A stretch of DNA of 64,000 nucleotides from the NCBI RefSeq assembly GCF_042653545.1, contig NZ_JBHSIS010000006.1, positions 620,001-684,000 on the forward strand, given 5' to 3'. Below are positions 15,837 through 24,014 of the stretch, in pieces; positions within the stretch are counted from its first letter, which is position 1, and every line of letters begins with the position of its first letter. The notes under the pieces were generated by a model. It was not told the origin of the DNA. It was given only the letters and a program-made list of their open reading frames with translations, and ran no database searches. The translations under genes were made by a program, and so were the position numbers. Origin of the DNA: Actinophytocola glycyrrhizae. GTDB lineage: Bacteria; Actinomycetota; Actinomycetes; Mycobacteriales; Pseudonocardiaceae.

Positions 15837-18278
15837 TCAGATCGGGACCGGGACGCCGTTGACGGTCAGCAGGCCGACGACGTTGACGTTCTCCGCGGCG
15901 AGCGTGATCGTGCCGGTGGCGGAGATGGCCATCCCCGCGCCGCCGTTGATCATCGCGGCGCCCGCGGTGCCCGCGCTCAGGTACACCAGCCCGTTCTCTG
16001 CCGACAGGGAGATGCTGGGCATCGGGTTGACCGACGTGCCGGGCACCATCGCCGCGTTGATGCTCACCCCGGCGTTGACCTGGTCGACGGTCACGGACAC
16101 CTCACCGTTCTGGCTGCCCAGCCGGACGGAGGAACCGATCGCGGGAGTGCCGAGCCCGGCACCCGCGACACCGCCGCCGGTCGTGCCGCCGGCGTCGCTC
16201 GTGCTCGCCGTGCTCGTGCCGCCAGAGCCCTCCTGGCCCCCGGTCCCGCCCGCACCGAGCCCGCCGCCCGCGGCCCCGCCCATCGGCAGCGGCACGTCGT
16301 AGAACAGCAACGAGTTGCCGGTGCTCGACACGAAACCCCGGTGGTGCACCTCGCTGACCATCCCCGGCGCCACCACCGATCCCGCGGCGGATCCGCCGCC
16401 GCCGCTGATCCCGCTGAGCCCGTCGGCCACCGAGTCGGCGGCGTCGGTGTACATGGCGAGGTTGGCGTCGGCCAGTTCGCCGTACGTGTCCCCGGCAGCG
16501 CTGGTGTCGACGAGTCCGCCGGTGGCGAAGCCCGCCGTGCCGGTGACGTTGCCGACCACCTTCTTCGCGAGCCCGGTGCCCATGGTCATCTGCGCTTTGA
16601 ACGTGTCCGCGAGGTTGGTGAAGATGTTCGCGTCCTCGTTCAGGATGCTGTCGACGATGCCCCCGACGAACTCGCCGCCCGCCTGCAGCGGCCCGGAGGC
16701 CGAGACGTCCCACTGGGTGAGGTTGTTCATCATCCCGCCGAGCACGTACGGCCTGCGGATGTCGCCGAACTCGAACGCCACCAGCACCTCGTCGCCGACC
16801 TCCGGCAGGAACATCGCGCCGGTCTTCTGCCCGGCGACGAACTGGATGTTCGGCGCCCAGTCGGTCTCGAAGTCCGGGGACAGCCACGGCAGCGTGAGTT
16901 TCATCCGGCCCTTGGCCAGCGGGTCGGCGCAGTCGCTGACCACCCCGCACACCACCCCGGACATCCTGGCCCGGTCCGCGCCGGGCGCGGTCGCCCTCGA
17001 CGCCAGCCCGACCATCGTGCGGTCCTGCCTGCCGTGGGCCGAGAAGATCACCCGGTACCCGAACTCGACGTCGTCGAACACGTGCCTGGCACGGGAGACC
17101 CGCCAGGTGCCCCCGAACTCCGCCTGTACACCGGAGATCCTGAGCACCGCCCCGGGCTGCACGGCCGCGTTGCCCTTCACCTCGCCCTCCGCCTCGGCGA
17201 ACGTGCTGCCCGCCGCGGTGCCGAACGCCCCGGCCACCGTCGGACCGGCCGTCGGCATCGCCGACGCGCGGGCGAAGGGCCGGTCGGACCGGATGTTCGC
17301 GGTGGCGCTCGGCTGCGGACCGAGGTAGCCGACCGGCGAACCCAGCATGCCGCCCAGCGCGCTCCCCGCGGCGCCCGTACCACCCGCACCGGCACTGCCC
17401 AGTCCGCCGAGTCCACTCGCGACACCACCGAGGTCACCGGCCGCCAGTGCGCTGCCGACGCGCCCGAGAGCGCCAAGGCCACCCGGCCGGCCGGTCGAGG
17501 TGAACCGCTGTCCCAGCGACCGCGGCGAGTGCTCGCCGCCCGAGACCATCGAGACGTTCTCCGCCACCGCCTTGCGGGCGAGGGGATCCCACACCCGCAC
17601 CTCGACGTCGGGGGTCAGGTTGCCCGCCGTGATCCGGGGCCGGAAGCTGATCAGGTCGTCCGGGTACCGGATCGCGACCTCCTGCGCGGCGCGGCCCGCG
17701 CCCGACGGGTGGAAGTGGAACTCGCCCGCCACCACACCGAACTCGCAGCCGGTCTCCCGTGCGCGCGCGTCCAGGAACTCCCAGTCGGTCTGGTTCACCT
17801 GGGCGAGGTAGCCGTGGGTGAAGCCACTGCACCGCACGTCGCGCACGGTCAGCCCGGCCTCGGTCGCGATCCGCCGTGCGACGTCGGCGTCGGTCACGTT
17901 GACGAAGCTGCGGCTGCGCCTCGCGCGCTGCAGCCGGTGCTCGGCGGTGTAGCCCCGGACGATGGTGCGCTGCGTCATCCCGCGGATCTGTGCCTCGAGC
18001 CCGGTGACCTCGCCGGTGAGCAACGTGAGCGCCGCACCGGCCGGGCCCGCGCCGGTGATCGTGACCGCCGAGCCCATCGAGATCCGCGCCTCGCGGAGGG
18101 TTCTGCCGTCCACGTCGAGGAAGGTCAGCTCGAACATGCCGGGCAGGTGCGCGTCGTTGTCGACCACCACCCGTTGCAGCCGGACCGCCAGGTCGGCACG
18201 CAGCGGCGTGCCGTCGACCGCGACGGTCGGCCGCCCAGTCGCCTCGACGTTGGCGACGCTCTCTTCCGTGTCGGTCAT
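15837..18278 (-). CDS. eCIS VgrG-like spike/hub protein (Afp8-like), enlarged
   Basis: 813 residues. The N-terminal half resembles the gp27-like hub (..GMTQRTIVRGYTAEHRLQRARRSRSF.., ..DWEFLDARARETGCEFGV..). An OB-fold gp5/baseplate V domain follows at about 438-520 (..VVSDCADPLAKGRMKLTLPWLSPDFETDWAP.. ..MFLPEVGDEVLVAFEFGDIRRPYVLGG). The last 110 residues look like short beta-helix turns. Two Gly/Ala/Ser-rich stretches, within the hub near 260-310 and after the OB domain near 590-700, make it longer than usual spikes. ATG 18278 overlaps the LysM gene stop (ATGA). It should form the trimeric needle pushed out by sheath contraction. Confidence 0.88.
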   Translation of the reverse strand: MTDTEESVANVEATGRPTVAVDGTPLRADLAVRLQRVVVDNDAHLPGMFELTFLDVDGRTLREARISMGSAVTITGAGPAGAALTLLTGEVTGLEAQIRGMTQRTIVRGYTAEHRLQRARRSRSFVNVTDADVARRIATEAGLTVRDVRCSGFTHGYLAQVNQTDWEFLDARARETGCEFGVVAGEFHFHPSGAGRAAQEVAIRYPDDLISFRPRITAGNLTPDVEVRVWDPLARKAVAENVSMVSGGEHSPRSLGQRFTSTGRPGGLGALGRVGSALAAGDLGGVASGLGGLGSAGAGGTGAAGSALGGMLGSPVGYLGPQPSATANIRSDRPFARASAMPTAGPTVAGAFGTAAGSTFAEAEGEVKGNAAVQPGAVLRISGVQAEFGGTWRVSRARHVFDDVEFGYRVIFSAHGRQDRTMVGLASRATAPGADRARMSGVVCGVVSDCADPLAKGRMKLTLPWLSPDFETDWAPNIQFVAGQKTGAMFLPEVGDEVLVAFEFGDIRRPYVLGGMMNNLTQWDVSASGPLQAGGEFVGGIVDSILNEDANIFTNLADTFKAQMTMGTGLAKKVVGNVTGTAGFATGGLVDTSAAGDTYGELADANLAMYTDAADSVADGLSGISGGGGSAAGSVVAPGMVSEVHHRGFVSSTGNSLLFYDVPLPMGGAAGGGLGAGGTGGQEGSGGTSTASTSDAGGTTGGGVAGAGLGTPAIGSSVRLGSQNGEVSVTVDQVNAGVSINAAMVPGTSVNPMPSISLSAENGLVYLSAGTAGAAMINGGAGMAISATGTITLAAENVNVVGLLTVNGVPVPI

Positions 18279-19108
18279 CGGGTCCGCACCTCCTGTGTGT
18301 TGCCCGCGGGCGGGATCGCCAGCCGCCGCCCCGGCCGTACCCGCAGGGGGTCGTCGATGCGGTTCGCCTCGGTGACCGCGCGCCAGGCGTTGGGGCTGCC
18401 GTAGGCGCGGTTGGCGATCTGCACCACGTTCTCGCCCTGGGTCACCAAGTGGCGGGTGTGCCCCGGCACCCCGCCGGAGGTCGGGTTGGTCCTCGGCTTG
18501 TCCACGACGTACTCGACCAGGGTGAGATCGACCGTGGCCCAGACCGGGATCCCGTAGTCGTCGAACCTCTTGTACTTGGCGGTCACCTTCTCGAGCGTCA
18601 CCGGCAGGTTGCGTCCCGCCGGGCCGGAAAGCCCCCAGCTGAACAGCAGGACCGGCAGGCGGAAGAACACCGGAGTCGATTCGGCCACGTCCATGCCCTT
18701 GGTCGCGGACCCCGGGGCCCCGCCCGTGGCCGCGGCCGCGGCCGACTTGATGGCGGTGGCCGCGCTGATCGACTTGAGGTGCAGGGCGTCCTCGGCGCTG
18801 ATCGGGGCGGGAGTGGCCCACTCGATGAGCTGGTCCACAGCGGACTTGGTGGAGGCGACGCCGAACAGGTGCGCGCCGGACAACGACCACCGGATGTTGC
18901 CGGTGCCCCGCAGCGCTTCCTGGAAGCTGTGGGTGACCACCCCCCGCCTGCCCTCGGTCGTGTTCCGCTTGTCCACGCTCACCGACTCCGGGTTGAGCCC
19001 GAACGTCACCGGGAACCCGCCGGACTGGGCGGTCAGGCTCGCCTTCGCGTTGCCGGTGACCAGGCCCGCGACGTTGGTGAGGTTGGAGATGAGGTGCCCG
19101 GCGGCCAT
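18275..19108 (-). CDS. eCIS hub/tube-adaptor protein with C-terminal LysM (Afp7-like)
   Basis: 277 residues. The body has the tail-tube-adaptor look (..VTFGLNPESVSVDKRNTTEGRRGVVTHSFQEALRGTGNIRWSLSGAHLFG..; ..FDDYGIPVWATVDLTLVEYV..). The C-terminal 50 residues form a LysM domain (HLVTQGENVVQIANRAYGSPNAWRAVTEANRIDDPLRVRPGRRLAIP). In eCIS this Afp7-type protein connects tube and spike. An Ala-rich insert (about 115-140) links the two parts. ATG 19108 is one base after the preceding tube gene stop (TGACATG). Confidence 0.88.
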   Translation of the reverse strand: MAAGHLISNLTNVAGLVTGNAKASLTAQSGGFPVTFGLNPESVSVDKRNTTEGRRGVVTHSFQEALRGTGNIRWSLSGAHLFGVASTKSAVDQLIEWATPAPISAEDALHLKSISAATAIKSAAAAATGGAPGSATKGMDVAESTPVFFRLPVLLFSWGLSGPAGRNLPVTLEKVTAKYKRFDDYGIPVWATVDLTLVEYVVDKPRTNPTSGGVPGHTRHLVTQGENVVQIANRAYGSPNAWRAVTEANRIDDPLRVRPGRRLAIPPAGNTQEVRTR

Positions 19109-19109
19109 G

Positions 19110-19580
19110 TCACAGGAACCCTTCGTGCACGAGCTCGAGGGTCTCGGTGGCCACCTTCGCCTTGTCCGCGTCCAGCGACGGCCCCGTCCAGCCGGTGGGG
19201 TACACGTTGCGCAGCTCCCAGGAGGTGACCTCCTGCCACTCCGCGTCGAGCAGGCGGATCGTCGCCTCGTCCCCGAAGAACAGGCCCGCCATCGCGTGCA
19301 GGGCGCCCGGCTGGCTGAACGTGGACCACTTGTCCTTCACCCAGTCCCGCACCGCGGCGGACGACGAGTCGATCGCGCGGGTCAGCTTGACGGGCGAGTA
19401 GTCGACGTCCGCGAACAGGATCCGCTTGTAGGTGTACTCGCCGTGGTCGTAGAACCGGTGCACCGTGGCCTTGGCGTCCAGGCCGGTGCAGGACGACCAG
19501 TCACCGAGACTCACCCCGCCGACGGACACGCTGAACCGCATGGCCATGCCCATCGCGGGCCGTGCTCCCATTCGCGTCAC
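19110..19580 (-). CDS. eCIS tube protein, gp19 family, copy A
   Basis: 156 residues of the phage tail tube gp19/Hcp-like fold: MRFSVSVGGVSLGDWSSCTGLDAKATVHRFYDHGEYTY near the start and ..NVYPTGWTGPSLDADKAKVATETLELVHEGFL at the end. These are the paired beta strands that build the hexameric tube ring. GTG 19580 follows a GGAG by six bases; ATG 19571 or later is possible. It lies next to the Afp7-like gene, the position of Afp5-type tube initiators, so it probably forms a specialised ring near the baseplate rather than the bulk tube. Confidence 0.85.
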   Translation of the reverse strand: MTRMGARPAMGMAMRFSVSVGGVSLGDWSSCTGLDAKATVHRFYDHGEYTYKRILFADVDYSPVKLTRAIDSSSAAVRDWVKDKWSTFSQPGALHAMAGLFFGDEATIRLLDAEWQEVTSWELRNVYPTGWTGPSLDADKAKVATETLELVHEGFL

Positions 19581-19608
19581 ATCGTTCTCCTCTCCATCAC
19601 GTGCGCCG

Positions 19609-20070
19609 TCAGGCCCGCTGCGCGGCGGTCAGAAATCCGTTGTGGACAATCGTGAGCGTCTCCATCGCGACCCTTCCTGTCGTCGCGTCGAAGTCGCTGA
19701 TCTGCCAGCCGGACGGGAACATCTCGCGCAGCGTCCACGTCGCCACCGGCACCCCGGCCGAGGTCAGCATGTCCACGGCGCCCTCCTCCGGGACCCCGCC
19801 CCGCGCCTGCACCTCGTTGAGCCATGCCTGGACGGCGGCCGTGCCCGCCGAGTCCGCCGCCCGGCTGAGCCTGATCGGGTCGAACCGCGGGATGGCGGCG
19901 AACCGGTCCACGTGGTCCGAGCTGCCCCGGCGGTACTCGGCCACGTCCCACTTGACCGCGAGACCGGACACCTTCGACCACGCACCGAGGTCGCGCGCCC
20001 CCGCGGTCACGGCGAACCGGTGCGCCATCCCGTGCAGCAACGTCCGGCCGTTGGACCTCGCCTCCTGCAT
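19609..20070 (-). CDS. eCIS tube protein, gp19 family, copy B
   Basis: 153 residues, clearly related to the neighbouring copy: MAHRFAVTAGARDLGAWSKVSGLAVKWDVAEYRRGSSDHV.. and ..REMFPSGWQISDFDATTGRVAMETLTIVHNGFL. ATG 20070 is preceded by an AGGAGAGG site, 12 bases after the DUF4157 gene stop. Since a third gp19-type gene directly follows the sheath gene, this copy is probably a specialised ring protein close to the baseplate. The N-terminal 15 residues before MAHRF are atypical, so an internal ATG is possible. Confidence 0.85.
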   Translation of the reverse strand: MQEARSNGRTLLHGMAHRFAVTAGARDLGAWSKVSGLAVKWDVAEYRRGSSDHVDRFAAIPRFDPIRLSRAADSAGTAAVQAWLNEVQARGGVPEEGAVDMLTSAGVPVATWTLREMFPSGWQISDFDATTGRVAMETLTIVHNGFLTAAQRA

Positions 20071-20082
20071 GTGCCTCTCCTG

Positions 20083-23000
20083 TCAGCCGAAGTCGAGCAA
20101 CGTGCCGGACCGTTCGCGGTCGACGACCATGTCGAACCGGATGCGGCTCACGAGCTCGTTGTAGATGCGCCCCGCCAGCTCCTCGAAGTCGTCGACGTCG
20201 TCGAGGTCGAACCATCTGCGCGGCGGCTCGTCGGCGAAGATCTCCGCGATCCCCTCGGCCAGCGCCGCGACGGTCCCGTCGGCCGGGCCGCCGCCGGGCC
20301 GGTTCCCGCCGCCGGTCGCGTCACCGCCGGGCCCGTCGCCGTCGTCGCCCGGTTCGTCCGGCCCGAACAGCGACGCGACATCCAGAACCGGCCTGTTCGA
20401 CGCGGAGTCCTTGTACATCGCCAGCGCCTCCGCCATGCTGTGGCGCCTGCCGGTGGCGGTGCCGCCGGAGACGGTGCCGCCGATGGCGGTGGCGGGAACG
20501 ATCTCCTCGTCCGCGCCTGTCCAGCCAACGGGCTGGTACCCGCCGCCATCGGGCCCGTCACCGCCGGTCCCGGCCCCACCACCCGGCTCCACCGGCCCGA
20601 ACAGCGACGCGACATCCAGAACCGGCCTGTTCGACGCGGAGTCCTTGTACATCGCCAGCGCCTCCGCCATGCTGTGCCGCCTGCCGGAAACGGGGGTGCC
20701 GATGGCGTCGCCCACCTGCTGCTTGGCGCCGCCGACCGGGTGCACCAGCGCGGGCGGTGAGCCGCCCGCGCCACCCGCCACCCAGCGCTCGATCTCGACC
20801 GCGTCGTCCTCGAGCTGCTGCCCGGCGACGGAGCCAGGAGCGGGGAGGGCCGCCCCGAAGTCACGTTGCTGCGCCGCGTGTGTGAGTTCGTGTGCCAGCA
20901 GCGGCGCGGCCGAGGAGCTGTCGAGCGGACCCACGTCGTCCGGCAGGTACACCACCCGATCGTCGGTGTACCCGCGCGCACCGAGCCGGTGCGACATGGC
21001 CGTGACGTCCGGGCCGCGCCGCACCGTCACGTCCGAGACGTCGACACCGAGCGCGAGCGAGACCGGCCGCACCACCGACAACGGCGGACTCTCCTCGACG
21101 GTCCCCCGTCCGTCCGAAGTGGACGAACTGCCCGACGGCCCGTCCCCCATGGCGAACTGCGCCCGGCTCGACGGGACGTGGCTCAGTACAGCCGACCCGC
21201 CCGCCGCCCGCCGCCCTGTGCGCGGGGCGTCCCCGGCAGGCGCGAGCCGCCGGACGACCACGTCCTGGGTGACCGGATACCGCGCGTCCGGGTACGGCGC
21301 GAACGCCACGGCGCGTGCCCCGCGAGTCCGCACACCGCCGTACACCTCGGTATCCGCTTGCGAGGCACCCGAGGGAACATCGCCCTCCGGCGGAGGCGTC
21401 GTGGCGTCCGATGGCGATGGAGGTGGAACGGTCACCGGCCCAGCCGGTGGCGGAACGGGGACAGCACCGACCGGAACGCCGGGTGCCGACACCGCCGGGT
21501 GCGGCACGTCGCGGGAGGCCGCGAGTCCGGCGGCGGGTGTGCTGCGGATCTGGGGCCGCGGGACAACGAGCCGGGGCGCACCTTCCCGCGCGACGACGGA
21601 TTCGTCCCGTCCATCGCCGTCAGGTCGCACGTCGCCCGTCGCCGCGCCAGTACGTTCGGCGGACCGTGGCGCCTCGCCACCCCGCACCGTCTCGTGCGAC
21701 GCCATACGACCAGGAACAACGTTCACCGGTGCCACCAGACCCGGCACCTCACCCGTCGGCACCACGACACCCGGCACCACGACACCCGATACCCCGCCAT
21801 CCGAACCCCCGGCACCCGGCACCACACCACTCAGCGCCGCCTCCGGCACCACACCCGGCACCGGCTCCGGCCGCGACTCCCGCTCCGACGCGGCACCCAC
21901 CTCCGGCTCCCGCTCAAGCTCGGGCCGCAACACCGCGCCCGGCTCCCACACCCGCTCAAGTTCGGGCGACCGCACCGCTTCCGGCTCCGGCTCAAGCTCG
22001 GGCCGCAACACCGCCTCCGGCTCCCGCACCCGCTCAAGTTCGGGCGACCGCACCGCTTCCGGCTCCGGCTCAAGCTCGGGCCGCAACACCGCTTCCGGCT
22101 CCGGCTCAAGCTCGGGCCGCAACACCGCCTCGGGCTCCCGCACCCGCTCAAACTCGGCCGACCGCACCGCTTCCGACTCCCGCACCCGCTCAAACTCGGG
22201 CGGCCGCACCGCTTCCGGCTCCGGCCGTGGCTCCCGCTCCGACACGGCATCCACCTCCGGCACCCGCGCAAGCTCCCGCCCCAGCTCGGACCGCGGCACC
22301 ACCTCCGGCTCCGGCAGCGGCTCCCGCTCCGGCACCGACCGCGGCCGTGGCTCCAGCTCCGGCCGTGCCTGCGGCCGCGCCGCCGGTTCCAGCCGCGGCA
22401 CGGCATGGTTCGGCGTCATGCCCACCGGGGCATCGGGCATCGCCCGGTCCTGGGGCTCGCGGGCATCGGGACGTGCCAGCGCCCCGGCCTCGCGCCCCGG
22501 CACGTCCGCGGCGGGCGCGTCACCTTCCCCCGGCCCGCGCGGATCGCCCGGATCGTCGGTCGGCGCAGGCGTCGTGGCGGGCGCCGACCTGGGGGTCAGC
22601 CCCTGGCGGCGAGCCTGCGCGAGCGACGCACGCCGGGCGGGCGGGGCGGGCGAACGCGGCTCCGGCCCGGGAACAGATGGCGCGGGAAAGGACGGCTCGT
22701 GCACGGACGGCGTCGCGGCAGGCGGGGCGAACGAGGCGTCCATCCGCCCGTCGTCCGCGTGTTCCTCCTGCGCCGCCACAGGTTGCGGGCGCGGCTGGGA
22801 CTCACCGTTGGTCTCCCGGTAGGCCTCCGCCAGCAGCCGGTCCTTCTCCAGGTAGGCCCGGTGCATGAACTCCGACGGCGTCCACGGCTCCGCCGGGACC
22901 ACCGGCGGCGCCACCCACAGCGGCGCGGCCACGGTGAGCGGGCTCTCCGGCACGCTGCCGGCCCGGGCCGGCAGGACCCGAGGCTCGGTGTCCACAGCGG

Positions 23001-23430
23001 GCACCGGCGCGACGAGGTCGGCCGGGACCGCGGGCACGTCCTCCGACGGAACCGGCGCCGCGGCACCGGTTCCGTCGTCCCAGAGCCAGTCCGCGCCGTC
23101 GCCGGGCGTGGCGGGCCGTGGTGCGCGCCTGCGGACCGGCAGCGGCGCCCAGTCGTGGTGCGTGGCGGCACGACCGTCGTCGGACAGCGCGGTGACGAGC
23201 CCGTGCACCTGATCCACCTGGTCACCGCGGCGCGACAACGTCGGCGCGGGCAGTGTCAGGCGGTCGAGGACGCTGCTCCCGGAGACCGGAATCGTCAGGG
23301 GGGCACTCTCGGACAGGGTCGCGGGCAAGGGCGGCAGCGACCGCCACTCCTCGACGCGACGCGCCGGTTCCCGCTGGCCGGGCGCGGCCGCCGTCGGCCG
23401 CTCCCGGCGGCGCCACGGCCACCACTTCAT
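20083..23430 (-). CDS. very large eCIS DUF4157 ('eCIS core') protein with metalloprotease motif
   Basis: 1115 residues. Residues about 775-885 are a DUF4157 domain (..RLGARGYTDDRVVYLPDDVGPLDSSSAAPLLAHELTHAAQQRDFG..); the zinc motif HELTH near 847-851 is intact, so peptidase activity is possible. Most of the preceding 770 residues are low-complexity Pro/Glu/Arg/Val sequence, including a block of about seven near-identical units. The C-terminal region carries a 32-residue motif twice. DUF4157 domains are known from many eCIS loci, often on toxins. The AGGAGG site eight bases before ATG 23430 supports the start. Cargo, chaperone and tape-measure roles are all possible; none is proven. Confidence 0.75.
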   Translation of the reverse strand: MKWWPWRRRERPTAAAPGQREPARRVEEWRSLPPLPATLSESAPLTIPVSGSSVLDRLTLPAPTLSRRGDQVDQVHGLVTALSDDGRAATHHDWAPLPVRRRAPRPATPGDGADWLWDDGTGAAAPVPSEDVPAVPADLVAPVPAVDTEPRVLPARAGSVPESPLTVAAPLWVAPPVVPAEPWTPSEFMHRAYLEKDRLLAEAYRETNGESQPRPQPVAAQEEHADDGRMDASFAPPAATPSVHEPSFPAPSVPGPEPRSPAPPARRASLAQARRQGLTPRSAPATTPAPTDDPGDPRGPGEGDAPAADVPGREAGALARPDAREPQDRAMPDAPVGMTPNHAVPRLEPAARPQARPELEPRPRSVPEREPLPEPEVVPRSELGRELARVPEVDAVSEREPRPEPEAVRPPEFERVRESEAVRSAEFERVREPEAVLRPELEPEPEAVLRPELEPEPEAVRSPELERVREPEAVLRPELEPEPEAVRSPELERVWEPGAVLRPELEREPEVGAASERESRPEPVPGVVPEAALSGVVPGAGGSDGGVSGVVVPGVVVPTGEVPGLVAPVNVVPGRMASHETVRGGEAPRSAERTGAATGDVRPDGDGRDESVVAREGAPRLVVPRPQIRSTPAAGLAASRDVPHPAVSAPGVPVGAVPVPPPAGPVTVPPPSPSDATTPPPEGDVPSGASQADTEVYGGVRTRGARAVAFAPYPDARYPVTQDVVVRRLAPAGDAPRTGRRAAGGSAVLSHVPSSRAQFAMGDGPSGSSSTSDGRGTVEESPPLSVVRPVSLALGVDVSDVTVRRGPDVTAMSHRLGARGYTDDRVVYLPDDVGPLDSSSAAPLLAHELTHAAQQRDFGAALPAPGSVAGQQLEDDAVEIERWVAGGAGGSPPALVHPVGGAKQQVGDAIGTPVSGRRHSMAEALAMYKDSASNRPVLDVASLFGPVEPGGGAGTGGDGPDGGGYQPVGWTGADEEIVPATAIGGTVSGGTATGRRHSMAEALAMYKDSASNRPVLDVASLFGPDEPGDDGDGPGGDATGGGNRPGGGPADGTVAALAEGIAEIFADEPPRRWFDLDDVDDFEELAGRIYNELVSRIRFDMVVDRERSGTLLDFG
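20358..20453 (-). repeat. 96-bp direct repeat, downstream copy (in the DUF4157 gene)
   Basis: This block matches 20592-20687 at 95 of 96 positions by eye (one g/c difference, at 20443 versus 20677). It encodes the second copy of the peptide RRHSMAEALAMYKDSAS plus its continuation NRPVLDVASLFGP. The spacing of 234 bases is exactly 78 codons, so both copies are in frame. The near-perfect DNA identity points to recent duplication or gene conversion. Confidence 0.9.
20592..20687 (-). repeat. 96-bp direct repeat, upstream copy (in the DUF4157 gene)
   Basis: First copy, in protein order, of the duplicated 32-residue motif in the DUF4157 protein (about residues 915-946; the other copy is about 993-1024). 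Each copy is followed by a Gly/Asp-rich spacer. Its helical, conserved look amid low-complexity sequence suggests a short linear docking motif. Confidence 0.9.
21905..22240 (-). repeat. in-frame Glu/Pro/Arg repeat in the DUF4157 gene
   Basis: About seven units alternating between roughly 12 residues (LRPELEPEPEAV) and 14 residues (RSPELERVREPEAV), i.e. 36- and 42-base DNA units with few differences. The translation is highly charged and would be an extended or helical rod. It is coding repeat expansion and not a CRISPR array: there are no unique spacers, and the units stay in frame. Confidence 0.85.
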
Positions 23431-23445
23431 CGCGCGGTCCTCCTC

Positions 23446-23625
23446 TCAGTACTGCTCCGGCAACTCGTCCGCGCGGGAGTTGATGGCGGCGATCTCCTGG
23501 ATCACCCGTGTCCTCGTCCGGTGGTCGAGTTCGAGGATCGAGTCGAACGACCAGTGCAGGTAGTAGGCGATGTAGACGATCTCCTCCCACAACCGGTCGG
23601 TCTCCTCGACCGGTTGCCCGGTCAC
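23446..23625 (-). CDS. small eCIS/phage-tail protein, DUF6760-like
   Basis: A 59-residue protein starting at GTG 23625, whose GTGA overlaps the stop of the upstream gene. It reads TGQPVEETDRLWEEIVYIAYYLHW.. and ends ..EIAAINSRADELPEQY. Short proteins with this 'LWEEIxYIAYYLHWSxDxIxxLxHxxRxRVIxEI' pattern are regular companions of tail genes (DUF6760, possibly an assembly chaperone or frameshift-type tail protein). The role is inferred from position between the assembly protein and the DUF4157 gene. Confidence 0.8.
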   Translation of the reverse strand: MTGQPVEETDRLWEEIVYIAYYLHWSFDSILELDHRTRTRVIQEIAAINSRADELPEQY

Positions 23626-24014
23626 GGCGCGGCCTCACCGGCCACGTCGACCAGGAACCGGTGCTCGCAACTGGGGCACACGACCTCGCCCTCCGTGTGC
23701 CCCAGCTGGTTGACCCGCCGGTACAGGTCCTGCAGGAACGCGAGGTCGGAGGCGAACATGTGCTCGACGACGAACCGGTCGACCACGGGCACGGCACCGA
23801 GCCGGGTGACCGTCCGCATGATCAGGTAGATGGTCAGGTACGACCCGTTCTGCCGGACCAGCGGCTCGGCCTGCGCGGTGAGCTCGTCCTTCGCGGTCGC
23901 GAGCCGCAGCGCGCCCTCACGGTGCACCCTGCCGTCCTCGTCCACGTAACCGCGGGGCAGTGTGAACGGGAACTCGGTACGCAGCCCCGGCTGCTCGGTG
24001 ACCGCGGTGGTCAT
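23622..24014 (-). CDS. eCIS/phage tail assembly protein with C-terminal Cys motif
   Basis: 130 residues beginning MTTAVTEQPGLRTEFPFTLPRGYVDEDGRVHREGALRLATAKDE. The pattern 'FxLPRGYVDxxGxxHREGxMRLATAxDE' is common to a small family found directly after tube genes in actinomycete eCIS loci and in some phage tails (T4 baseplate/assembly-chaperone-like). A 'CPSCEHRF' near the C-terminus suggests a half zinc ribbon. ATG 24014 overlaps the tube stop (ATGA); its own stop overlaps the next gene. Function: probably assembly or tail length control. Confidence 0.75.
   Translation of the reverse strand: MTTAVTEQPGLRTEFPFTLPRGYVDEDGRVHREGALRLATAKDELTAQAEPLVRQNGSYLTIYLIMRTVTRLGAVPVVDRFVVEHMFASDLAFLQDLYRRVNQLGHTEGEVVCPSCEHRFLVDVAGEAAP

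Noticed and set aside
15837..18278. Type VI secretion VgrG
   Set aside because: No TssJ/L/M membrane complex, ClpV or TssB/C genes; sheath is the single phage/eCIS type.
20358..20687. Terminal repeats of an insertion element
   Set aside because: The 234-base offset is coding sequence in the same frame; no transposase or inverted ends.
21905..22240. CRISPR array or minisatellite
   Set aside because: Alternating 36/42-base units stay in frame inside the DUF4157 gene and code for Glu/Pro/Arg repeats.
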